DNA of 15,255 nucleotides, taken from NCBI GenBank assembly GCA_000310025.1, contig FN649728.1, positions 701,811-717,065 on the forward strand, read 5' to 3'. Position 1 is the first letter of the stretch, and every line of letters begins with the position of its first letter. Shown one piece after another: positions 1 to 12,480 of the stretch. Made by a program: the position numbers and the translations under genes. The notes below the pieces were generated by a model. The model did not search any database. It had not been told where the DNA came from and saw only the letters and a program-made list of their open reading frames with translations. Source of the DNA: Ectocarpus siliculosus. Taxonomy: Eukaryota; Sar; Phaeophyceae; Ectocarpales; Ectocarpaceae.

Positions 1-399
1 CCCGGTCCTGAATTTGACCTTTAACTTTGTCCCTGCATCCATTGGTCTATGTAGGTAATCCTTGAACCCTATTCCTTCTTTCAACATTCCGTACACTTCT
101 AAACCCTCCTTATCCTTGGTTTCTTTCCTTAGATCATGTTCTTCTCTCTCGGCCCAAGCAACAGATATATTCTCCTTGAACCCCTGTAGACCCTCCGTTT
201 CCAGCGTTTCATCTTCGTCGATGGCTAACCCCTTCCATACGTCCTCTACAACCTTGACCCATTCCGTGGGTTGTCTACCCCTCTTTTTGTTTGCCCACTT
301 CGCCTCCCATACTATTCTCGGCAACCTCTCCTCTCCCATCCCGCACATGCGATACTGCCATGTCAGCTTCCTTGCGTCTCTTGCCGACCGTGCAGTGAT
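1..399 (-). mobile_element. LINE-type retrotransposon, C-terminal coding fragment
   Basis: The minus strand reads open for 133 codons from 399 to the window edge, with no stop. The translation has the look of the C-terminal region of a non-LTR (LINE) reverse transcriptase protein: a Trp-rich start (KLTWQYRMCGM), then ERLPRIVWEAKW, a basic KKRGRQPTEW segment, and an acidic linker that ends in FRTG at position 1. Families of this kind usually follow the basic segment with a Cys/His knuckle, which would lie outside the window. Upstream in the frame there is a 13-base C run (on this strand) and then a TGA, so the reverse transcriptase core is not attached here. It is probably a 5'-truncated or decayed copy. 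It lies antisense to, and probably inside, the first intron of the reductase gene. The family is recognised by pattern only. Confidence 0.55.
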
Positions 400-412
400 G
401 GGGGGGGGGGGG
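400..412. repeat. G homopolymer, 13 nt
   Basis: Thirteen consecutive G residues directly adjoin the open part of the LINE fragment. In the minus-strand frame a TGA stop lies just beyond the run, so slippage here could have cut the frame. The exact length may be a sequencing uncertainty. Confidence 0.9.
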
Positions 413-758
413 ACTAGTCAAACAGCACTTCTCGTTGGCTTTCTTCCCTCGTCGTACGCGCTACAAACACGGGCCCGCAATCATGAGATATTTCTGAAAT
501 GGCTTTAAAATGTTTACGAAAAACAACAAAATGGGGTGAAGAAGCACGACTCAGGCGGACCCTACCCCATACTCCGATATACAACAACCAGTGCTCCACG
601 GCGGTGGCGACGTGATTAAATAAGAAACTGAACCTCGACCTTGCCTTGACGCTTTTCTAAGTGCGCGCCCGTTACACCAGGCCCCTCCCCCCAACCCACC
701 CCTACCCCTGCGCACTTGCTTTTGCATTCACGCTTTGTATCCCGAACGAACGAAACAG
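413..758. other. Non-coding, probable intron of the reductase gene
   Basis: No frame here resembles a known protein. It ends in AG at 757-758, which serves as the acceptor of the first visible reductase exon. A C-rich pyrimidine stretch at about 680-712 precedes that acceptor. Confidence 0.5.
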
Positions 759-4342
<3,584 letters not shown>

Positions 4343-5004
4343 AAGTGCAGTATTTACCAGGCAATGCGTGTTTTGCAGCAGGCGAAATATTTTTTTGCTC
4401 CGTTGACCAATGACGAGTCAGGACTGGTTGTATTTGTTCCGGGAACCTCCTGCCCTTCTGCCAGTCGGGCTGTGAGCTGAGTATCCTGCTAGCACGTGCA
4501 GAGGCAGAGGATAACCTTTCGTGGACGCTTGAAAAGCGAACTCTTGAAGGGGGGGTGCTTTATGAAGGGGGTCCGCGGGTGGCTGTTACCTCTTCGGTTG
4601 GCAACAAAGGTATATGGAAAAAAAGGTCATATACCTTTGGGTGGCAACGATGGGCGGCGGGACGGGGGGGGGGTATTGTGGACATCCGTGTGGTCTCCCT
4701 TTAGAGAAGAGCGCGAACTTTACTTCGACCTTTACACAGTCTCCCTTAATTGTTGAAGTGTGGGAATCGCATACAGATTGTTTGAGAGTGTTGTACCTCC
4801 ACGGGAGGGGAAACTCAAAACGGTAACTGCAGACAGCAGCCCTTTTACGTGGGCCTGACGGTGTGAAACAGCCATGAGTAGCTAGGGCGTTTGTTTGCTG
4901 TATTGCACCTCCGAGCGCAATGTTGTGTGTGTGTAGGGGGGGTAGTCATGAGACTGCGCGAGGAACCACGCTACCTGGGTGGTTTGTGGCTTGGGCGGAA
5001 CCGG
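4343..5004. other. 3' flank of the reductase gene, no gene seen
   Basis: Downstream of the reductase stop codon. It holds an 11-bp inverted repeat (4606-4616 with 4628-4638, loop of 11 with an A run), flanked by near-direct copies of GGTTGGCAAC and GGGTGGCAAC. It also holds a 10-base G run (4664-4673). The short open frames present have no recognisable protein character. Confidence 0.6.
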
Positions 5005-5196
5005 TCAAGGGTTCGTCAGTTGATCATCTCGGCTCACTTTCATAGGATTCGGATATATAATCGGATGTGTCTCTTGAGTTGTTAGCCCCAAGGTGCGCGT
5101 GCCATCGCCCTTGACATCGCAGGAGTAGGAGGCTTGCCCTTCATCCTTGACAAACGCGCAGAAGTAGTAGGTGATGTCCGACGGGAAGCCGCTGCT
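5005..5196 (-). CDS. Possible coding exon of unknown protein
   Basis: On the minus strand, an AG at 5197-5198 could be an acceptor. An open frame of 63 codons then runs to a TGA at 5005-5007. The first 30 or so residues look coding by composition: they begin SSGFPSDITYYFCAFVKDEG and go on with a Tyr-Ser-Cys-Asp stretch, with codons richer in third-position G/C than the surroundings. After about residue 35 the composition falls back to that of non-coding DNA, so the true exon may end earlier, although no GT donor stands out. I do not recognise the family. The opposite strand also has a shorter open frame here, so the call is tentative. Confidence 0.25.
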   Translation of the reverse strand, partial: SSGFPSDITYYFCAFVKDEGQASYSCDVKGDGTRTLGLTTQETHPIIYPNPMKVSRDDQLTNP

Positions 5197-6359
5197 CTAT
5201 ATAGACTACTGTTTTCAAGGTAGAGAGGGGTGCTCAAGGTGCTGCTATTAAACGAATCGAAGAATCTGAGAGGGGACGAGGCGCCACATGACGAGAAGTA
5301 GCCAGATGACAACAGAGTTTCGAGAAATGCACGAGAGGGTGTACCTTCCAAATGCAACACGGTTCGTTCACAGGCCTCGCGAGTATAAGCATGCCAAAGC
5401 AAGAAGCCAACAATTTACTGGCGGGGGGCAATCATTCGGGGATATCCGAGCTGCCGGCATTCGCTGCAACCACGTTGAGGCCGTGCTCTGTATAACACGA
5501 AAGATATCGACACTTTCGATCCAATTGCATGTTCAGCGATGACCTATCAATCGTCCGACATGACAGGCCCTTTGTACGGCCGCAACAAGGTGTCCAGCCA
5601 CTACGCACGTGCATGTTTCCGAGTTGCGTGCCCTTCTAATTGTGACACTGCCGTGCGTTTCTCGGACGCCCGCCACGGCATATTGGCGAACGCAAAACAG
5701 ACTTTGCGGGTGTGCGCCCTCTTCGTGCAATTTCCCGCCAAAAAATGTTCGAGAAATCGTTATATTTTTCTTTTAACCACTCAAACCTACTCACAAACTC
5801 GAACACAAAACATCAAGTTTCACACGCTTCAGGGTTGGACGTTGGAATGCATTGAGAGTAGATGGGCTTGATTGTGCCTAGAGAATCACCGGAACGCGGA
5901 GGCCACACAAGGCGATTTTCCGGGAACAGACCAGGGGCCCGAAGGGGAACCAAATTCGGTAAACACGCCGCAATTTCGTGTATCACACGACGACTCGATC
6001 AGGTGTTCGCAACATGAGCAGAGCAGCCGTGGGAGCTGCGGCACAAAGCAAAATTGTTCGAGAGAATAAATTACAGGAACGGGGAGGGGGAGGACTGCAA
6101 CCAGCCCTTCCGATTCAAACACTGATTCGAAATATGTACTTTGGCTAGGCACACCTGACATTTCAAACCGCTGCGATATAGCATCCCTCGAAGCACACAT
6201 TGTCGGACTTGAACGACAGAGATACGCAAGTGCCATGCGCATGTATCCTAGGACGGGACACACAAGGGTGCTATGCATATGCAAATGTATGATACAAACC
6301 AACCGCCCCAGGGTAGCTCTAAGTACCAATACACGTCACAGGCATACTGGAGGGTAGGT
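5197..6359. other. Intergenic, no gene recognised
   Basis: Several open frames of 60-147 codons occur on both strands, but none shows family motifs, codon bias or splice-site support. One short motif of note is TTTCCCGCC at 5731-5739, which matches the E2F/DP consensus but has no identified gene start nearby. Confidence 0.5.
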
Positions 6360-6512
6360 TCAGCGTTGTACCCCCGCAGCCTCGTCCTTGGCTTTCTGCT
6401 GCTGCATGTCCTGGAGTCGTAGCGCTACCCTACTCGTGAGCTTGATGTATTTCTCCGCGCATACGTTGATGCACTTCGTCTCGCCGTCATCCAGTCTCTT
6501 GCTTCGGAAGCT
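6360..6512 (-). CDS. Small Tim chaperone (Tim9-like), last exon
   Basis: Small Tim proteins form Tim9-Tim10 type hexamers in the mitochondrial intermembrane space and carry membrane-protein precursors. The exon starts after a good acceptor (CTCTCGTCGCAG, AG complement at 6513-6514) and runs 50 codons to the TGA at 6360-6362. It begins SFRSKRLDDGETKC and holds CINVC, the second CX3C of the twin motif, followed by AEKYIKLTSRVALRLQDMQ, the amphipathic helix. The 13 residues before the first Cys and the AEKY segment fit Tim9 better than Tim10. The tail is basic and Gln/Ala-rich. Small Tims are 80-100 residues, so the first CX3C and the N-terminal helix must lie in an upstream exon at higher coordinates. 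I could not find one in the 290 bp before the transposon. The gene converges with the reductase gene. Confidence 0.7.
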   Translation of the reverse strand, partial: SFRSKRLDDGETKCINVCAEKYIKLTSRVALRLQDMQQQKAKDEAAGVQR

Positions 6513-6802
6513 CTGCGACGAGAGCGAGCGGCACGTCGCGGCAACCAACCAGAGAAGTCGGGGGAAACGGATAAGCGTACGTTACGTATGATATCACTGC
6601 ACGGGTGGCCACTGGTACACGTTGTAAGGGTTTGTGGTGCGGCGGCAACCTAGAACCTTGCGAACGGGGTCATAAAATTCCATGCAACCTCGACTTGACG
6701 GCCAGCAACGCCATCCACCAACTGGGATTGTGGGAAGTGTTCACAATCTTGCCTGCAACACTTGCGCAAGCCAAACCTCATCAACCAAAGATCCAAAGAT
6801 CC
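6513..6802. other. Upstream of Tim9-like exon, probable intron
   Basis: No second CX3C-coding exon could be recognised on the minus strand here. Its right end is an 8-bp tandem pair, CCAAAGAT at 6785-6792 and 6793-6800, immediately beside the transposon end. Confidence 0.45.
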
Positions 6803-6825
6803 TTGGCCCGGCCTTCTAAGTCGCG
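6803..6825 (+). repeat. Left terminal inverted repeat of the hAT element
   Basis: The 23 bases beginning TTGGCCCGGCC and ending AAGTCGCG are the exact reverse complement of 12479-12501. Two such matches 5.7 kb apart around a transposase gene are very unlikely by chance. Confidence 0.85.
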
Positions 6826-6978
6826 TCTTAGAAAACGTCTAACTCCGTTTCCACGGGAGAGGCACGTCTATCCCCCAATATGGCGACTAGGCACGTCGTA
6901 CAGTCGTCTAACGCAATGGGGGATGCGACTGGGTTACTGTTAAGGAGCTGTCTCGACGACTTAACAGGACGTTAGACG
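6824..6978 (+). promoter_or_regulatory. Left subterminal motif cluster
   Basis: CGTCT motifs occur at 6824, 6836, 6865 and 6905, with CGTCG at 6895 and an inverted TTAGACG at 6972. They are the complement of the AGACG motifs at the right end. This is the arrangement expected of transposase-binding sites in hAT elements, but spacing is looser than on the right. Binding is inferred. Confidence 0.5.
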
Positions 6979-6994
6979 CAGGGAAGGAGTAGCT

Positions 6995-7138
6995 CGCTCT
7001 CTTCCGCCTTCCGCCCTCCATCTCTTCTCTCTCCAACCCTCTCTCCCCTCCGTTCTCCGTAGAAGTACCTCCTACCAAAATGGAAGGAAGGATGTTTGCA
7101 TGTTTGCACTCAAATTTTGAAAAATTTGCCCGCCGAAA
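6995..7138 (+). promoter_or_regulatory. Probable 5' region of the transposase gene
   Basis: A CT-rich stretch (about 6995-7065) precedes the first ATG codons. Such tracts are common near transcription starts and splice acceptors. No TATA box is evident. The precise start cannot be fixed. Confidence 0.3.
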
Positions 7139-7507
7139 ATGTTCCGCGCTCCGGCCAAGGCCCTCACGCCTTGACTCACGCCTCACGCCAACGCCGCCTC
7201 ACACACTCCACACTCCACACTCCACACCTACTTTACGGCCCCCCGAGTCCCGAGTCCCGAGCCCCGTTATGTCTTTGACCCCACCAGCATCGGCTACAAC
7301 GCCAATGGCGGCGGTGTCGCTTACTACCACGACACACAACGCGTCCGTCGGAACGGCCTCAAAACGGCCTCCACCCCCGTGTCCTTGGTCGGGACCAGCA
7401 CATCTCCAGTCGTTGCTCCTGCTGCAGAGGAGGCTGCTGCTGGAGCTGCTGGTGCTGCTGCTCACCCAGTGCCTCCGGGAGGCACACAAGCACCAACATC
7501 TGGAGCG

Positions 7508-10500
7508 ATGGACAAGTTTGTGCAGCCATATGTTCCAGGGAGTAATGAGGCTGCGCACATCTTCGTCTTGGCGAACAAGCCTGCAGCCGCTGCCGCCGGT
7601 CGCCAGCGGAGGAGTGTTGCTGCGGCTCCGGCCACGGGAGCAAGTGACAACAGCACAGGCAAGCGATCTCGAGGGGTGAACGGACTTTCGTCCTCCAACC
7701 CGAAAACTATTTCGGCAAGCTCACGCTGCAGGACTTTTCCGGGTGAGGGCCTCGTCGTTTCCGCGGGCGCCCTCTATTGCGAACCGTGCGCCAAGCGCCT
7801 GGGGACTTGCCTCTCCACGATCAGGGCCCATTGTGGACTCCTGAAGGACGGTAGTCACAAGGCGGAACCCAACCAGCACATGCAGAAGCTGGAGGTGCAC
7901 TTGGCCGCAGAGTTCGAGGCGCCTAACAGGAAGACTCGCTTCACGCAGTACTGCAACAAGAGGCGGGCCGTATACGGGAAGACCGTCGATCCCGAGGTCA
8001 ACGACAAGCGCTGCAAGGTGATCAGAATATTTTTTTTCAATCGTCGACATTCTCTTTATTTTGGAACAGCACAGAACGAGGTGAATTTTGCTCTGCATAT
8101 CTTGATGTACTTCGCGACTAACCTTGTTTAGACCATGTTATCCTATATAAGTGAACAACGACCAAATTTCTTCATTGGTCAGCCATTATTGTGCGTACGC
8201 CAACAGCAGCAGCAGAGTAGTAGAGTGGACTTGCTGCAGTATTTCCCTTCAAGTCGTTTGCATACGGCTGTGTGAATTTTCCATACAAGTCGAGCCAGCA
8301 GCAGATAAGGGGGTTACTCTTTGGCCGGGCACACGGTTACGTAATGTGATGATGATTCCTGAATTCTCCTTCGCTCGGGTTGTTTTTTCAATAAGAAGAT
8401 TGGTTTGAAGTAGGCACCTGCTGTCCCCTATTGTTTTGCTCTGGTTCTACCGTAATAGTTCCGCTTCTGGATCTGGTGCTTGCTCGGCCGCCTCACCTCC
8501 CATGTGCCTCACCCCCCACCTGTGCTTCTGTTATATTCCAGCTAATCACTCAAGTCATGGGTGCCGGAATATCACTCTCCAAGCTTGACCCTCTCCGGAG
8601 CATGTTCACCAGCCTCGGAGCAGACATGGTGGGGTCATCGAAGTCGAAGGAGTACATCGGCTTCATCAACGAGGAGCAGATTCGCTCCATTCGTCAGGAC
8701 ATCCTTGGCAAGGACATCGGTATTGCCATCGATGGGACGCCTTTCAACGGCACGGTAAGGGAGGTCCACTTGCCGCATGCTACGAATCTGTGCACTTCCG
8801 TCGTGAGACTATTTTTTTTGCGCTGCTACACTCGTTGTGCCTCTTGGTCGTTCGGTTGTCTTTTGCGCACCCCCTCCGTCGATTTCCATTGTGCTTTTCG
8901 GATCATTCGCTTTATTTAATTCCTTGTGGCATCTGATGTTTGCGGGATTTCTTACTCGCTGTTGACCGTGAGCAAGACTGAGCTGTATGCAAGCCTATAC
9001 ACCCTCAACACTACGTTTCTTGCATCACTCTTCGGCGTCGAACCTCGTCCCCTTTTCCAGGAGACGTTCGGCGTGGTTGTTCGCGCCGTGGGAAAAGACC
9101 TCGCAGTCATAAAGCGCCTCGTCTCCCTTCGCATGCTGGAGAGCGCCATGAACAACCGCAACATTGCCGCTGAGGTGATCGACGTCGTCAGAGACAGGCT
9201 GGATATCTCCGATCGGGTAAGTTCATTGGGCAGCCGTCAAAGTTATGCATGTTGTTTGAGTGGGGAGATGAAAGCGTGTGTTGGCAACGCTTCGGGTGGT
9301 GACTGATACCCTCGCCCCCTTGTTGGTTTCGAAATCGTGAATGGTGTTCGCCCACCGCACTCATACTAATGCGCGAATGCGAACTCGTTCTCCCTCCCGG
9401 CCCCTCCTCCCCTGTTTGCGCCCAAACAGAACCTCGTGAAGAGTTTTCAGTTCGATGGCTGCGCCGCCAACCGCAAGGCTATGAGGGACGTGTTGCCCGG
9501 CTTCTTCTCGCAGGCCGTCTACATCGCATGCTGCAGCCACCTCATGGACAACTCGGGTAAGTTTGTGTTTCCGTTCGCAGATAGTCGCGGGCCCCGTTTG
9601 TGTTGCGCGGGTTGTGGGCCATGGAGCTCTTGCTTCCTGTTGCTAGAGCAGCCGTCAGCAAATATTTCTCTCTTTTCCATCGGTTGGGACGTGTGGTCTT
9701 ACCTCGTTATCTGCCTTCTCGAGATAGCACAACCTCTTGTACTGCAAGCTGTGATCGTGCACATTGTCTCCTACCGTTTACAGAACACAAGAGAGTTTCT
9801 GAATCGCTGACAATTCTAAACATGAACATAACCGCCATTTAATTCGGTTGTCTCCATATTTTCTTCATCGTGTCTCTTTCATTTTGGCAGGGAAGCAGAT
9901 CGATGCGCCAAGGGCCAGTGATTTTATGCTCAAGACCAGCAGCGTGTTCAGCTACAGCTTCCACGCGAAGCGCGAGCTCGTGAACAGGGCAGGGAAGACG
10001 TGGCCGAGGTTTGTCAACCACCGGTGGGGTTCCAAGGCTGAGGTGTTCGAGTTCCTGAGCACCCAGCTGCCGGCCATCGAGGACTTCATCCGCACCTTCC
10101 GCAACTCCGACGGGAGGCGCAACAAGACATGCCAGGCGCTGCAGGTACAGCGCTTATGGAGTATGCTGATTGGAACCTTCGACTACGCCAGAGTTTTGTC
10201 TGCCATAATATCTTGCCTTGCCTCTCCTGTGTGCTTGACGTTCAGCGTCAACACTCAATGTGCTCCCTTTTGAAATGCGGTGCTAAACACCGTTGCTTCT
10301 CGGTTTCACGCGGCAGGACAAATACCTGGACAACGTCCACGAGCGCAGGTTTCTGCTCCTGGAGCTTGCCATGTACAGGGACGTCTTGTTGACGTTCAAG
10401 ACAGCATGCTTGGCATTGGAGGGGGACGATGCCCTGGTGTTCAAGGTGAGGAACACGATTGTGTGGTTATGGAACTTGGGCGTGTATCTTGGTGCTGTTG

Positions 10501-11529
10501 ATGCTCACCATTTAGATTTTCTTGTGTTTCCGAGGTGTACTTCAACATGCAGAGAGACCTCGACATCGTTGTGAGACAGTTCAACGTAAGCGCAGGCAAC
10601 GGTGCTGCCACCATGTCTTCGCTGGCTGTGCCCAATTCGAAAAAGGTTCTTGACAATTGCATGCGGGCAACGGCATGCACCTGCTTCCTTGTTTGGCACA
10701 CAACATCTCACAGCCAACGCTTGCAATTCCTTGTCGCACATTGTTGTTTGTCGACAGGCGTACGACATCATCCAGAAAGTGGTGACAACCCTGCGGCTGG
10801 ACGACCTGAACGCCTACGTGTCCCTCCCCAACGTCGAAGCTCTGCTCCGAGGAAACCACGAGGGCACACCGGATGAGGCCACGTTAGCCTCTTTGCGCTC
10901 ACACGTCACGGGCTGCCTCAAGGACATCCGCAGCTACTCAAGCAGCCAGTTCGGCGACGGCATGGAGGTCAAGTTCCGCCGCGAGCTTGACCTCTTCAAG
11001 GCCGCGCGGATCATCAACCACGTGCACGTCCGCCAGCAACCTCTCGACGACATCGACCCCGAAGTGTTGAGCATCTTTCCTTTCATCAGTTCGGGCGACA
11101 TCACCAACCTCCGCGCGGAGATGCCCGAGTACATGAACGCCGTCACCCGCGTGAGGTCGACGTACCCGGTGCGGAGTTTCTGGGTGGACAACGCGTCAAC
11201 TCTTCCCGCGTGGTACGCTGTCGTGGAGAAGCTAGCTGTGGTTGGTGCAGCCTTCGTCAGCTATGATGGAACGTGTTTTCTCCGTCCTCAACAACGTGTT
11301 CGGAAAGCAGCAGCTATCTTGTCTGAACGACCTCGTGGAGACGACGGTCATGGTGCGGTTCAACGAGACTGACCGCACCAAGGGGTCGGCTGCCCAAGCT
11401 GCAGCCTTGGACGACGAGGAAGAACACGAGGGAGGGCCTGCCCAAGCTGCAGCCTTGGAGGACGAGGACGACGAGGATGAGGGCGACGAGGACGAGGACG
11501 AGGAAGACACCGGGAGCGGACAGGACTAA
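7508..11529 (+). CDS. hAT-family transposase, eight exons, frameshifted near the C-terminus
   Basis: Cut-and-paste transposase. Exons: 7508-8017, 8542-8754, 9061-9216, 9430-9556, 9891-10144, 10317-10445, 10535-10585 and 10758-11529; GT-AG introns, phases consistent, about 735 residues. Numbering from Met7508: BED-like zinc finger with Cys91, Cys94, His108 and Cys109 or His117, in a setting like CGGBP1-type hAT fingers; IAIDGTPF with Asp234 and FQFDGCAAN with Asp302 as the likely catalytic Asp pair; CCSH at 327-330; NHRWGSK near 378-384; then LPAWYAVVEKLAVV and PSSAMMERVFSVLNN, the hAT dimerisation motif with the probable catalytic Glu (codon at 11269). Between these last two, TGGT is duplicated (11239-11242, 11243-11246) and the frame shifts by +1. 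Unshifted, exon 8 would instead end at a stop near 11372. The tail is Asp/Glu-rich with a 16-residue repeat. The frame is open upstream to 7175 without an ATG, so an earlier exon or start may exist. Confidence 0.85.
11390..11485 (+). repeat. 48-bp in-frame tandem repeat in the transposase tail
   Basis: Two copies begin at 11390 and 11438, each coding AQAAAL followed by an acidic run. The first about 22 bases are nearly identical and the acidic part varies. Being a multiple of three, it keeps the frame. Confidence 0.8.
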
Positions 11530-12187
11530 AAGAAACACACAACAAGTCGTGTGTGTAGTTGTTTGACGTCACACCGACCGTCACAGGCCTTGGACATGAC
11601 GCATTTTTCCTTGATGGTAGTCGGACGAAACATCGCGCTCTTACTGTTGGGTGTGGTGTGTGGTGTTCTCTTGGAGATCGTGCGTTTGACGTAGCAATTA
11701 GTTTTAAAATTGGTTGCAGATTTGCAGCGAAGGGGCTCAACCAGAGTACCATATTATTGATGTTTTTCTTGCTTGCGTTGCAAATGGCAAATGGCATGCG
11801 TGCGCCTTGCTGGCACCCCCGGGTACCCACGTTACAGTAGAAAGTAGATATCTTGCAACGGCTCTGTGAACCAACGAACGCGTCTACTACTCTGTTGACT
11901 CAAGATAGAAATGAGCAAAAATAAACGTAAAACCTGGATCGTTTTTGGTACAGTAGTGTCGTACCAAGGGTATATATACCAAGATAACAAGAGGGTCTCT
12001 AGGAGTCTCACCTGCTTCAAATTTCTTCGATTACCCCCTGATGATATACCAACCAAGCCATTGCAACGTGCAGTGGCGCGCTCTAGGTGGTGCATGGAAT
12101 GGGGCGCAAAACCGATTTGGTCGGCATCAAGCACAACAACACCGCTTTGTGCTTTGTAGGACCTTGTGGCCTTGTTCTGTCGAACTG
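11530..12187. other. 3' non-coding part of the hAT element
   Basis: No gene is seen between the transposase stop and the subterminal array. There is a 7-bp inverted repeat (TTGGTAC 11945-11951, GTACCAA 11961-11967), followed at once by a 12-bp perfect palindrome, GGTATATATACC, at 11969-11980. Confidence 0.55.
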
Positions 12188-12400
12188 AGATGCATTTAAG
12201 CCGCGCTAAGACGCAGTTTCGACGCGCAAAGACGTATTTTAGACGCGCTTAGACGTATTTTAGACGCGCTTAAGCGAACACAAGACGTCCCAAGACGAAT
12301 ACAAGACGTGCTAAGACGAATACAAGACGTGCTAAGACGAATACAAGACGTGCTAAGACGAACCAGAGATGCGTTTAGACGTGTAAGATGCACTAAGACG
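12188..12400 (-). repeat. Right subterminal array of helically phased AGACG motifs
   Basis: AGACG or a close variant begins at 12188, 12199, 12209, 12220, 12230, 12241, 12251, 12262, 12272, 12283, 12293, 12304, 12314, 12325, 12335, 12346, 12356, 12367, 12377, 12386 and 12396. The spacing is almost always 10 or 11. Within it are two 21-bp units at 12230-12271 and four 21-bp units at 12280-12363, the last three nearly identical. The likely role is a multi-site platform for transposase binding at the right end. Confidence 0.85.
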
Positions 12401-12413
12401 AACCGAAAATTTT

Positions 12414-12480
12414 TTCGCCTGCGGCGGGCTAAGTACTCGCTTCGCTCGTCTTAACAGTCCGACTAAGTCGGCGCTGCGCG
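12414..12480. repeat. Cluster of short GC-rich palindromes next to the right terminal repeat
   Basis: Short dyads follow one another: GCCTGCGGC, CGCTTCGCTCG (imperfect), a perfect 13-bp CCGACTAAGTCGG at 12459-12471, and GCGCTGCGCGCG. They sit between the AGACG array and the terminal repeat, and have no counterpart at the left end. Confidence 0.6.

Noticed and set aside
62-508. Plus-strand open frame of 148 codons
   Set aside because: It is the shadow of the LINE coding frame on the other strand. Its Ser/Pro/Phe-rich composition and the poly-Gly run from the G homopolymer show no protein character.
5731-5739. E2F-like TTTCCCGCC site as a promoter element
   Set aside because: No gene start on either strand nearby, and a 9-base match is expected by chance at this scale.
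5886-6329. Minus-strand open frame of 147 codons
   Set aside because: No motif, no codon bias, no splice support. The length is within chance for this base composition.
10586-10645. Longer exon 7 of the transposase using a donor at 10646
   Set aside because: GTTCTT is a poor donor, while GTAAGC at 10586 is near consensus. The extra 20 codons look intronic. Both keep phase 0, so transcripts would decide.
12230-12363. Repeat array looking at first like CRISPR
   Set aside because: Units are 21 bp, directly adjacent with no variable spacers, and the host is a eukaryote.
12196-12393. Minus-strand open frame coding repeated RLSTSCI units
   Set aside because: The 7-residue repeat is simply the 21-bp subterminal DNA repeat read in frame. 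There is no sign of a real protein.
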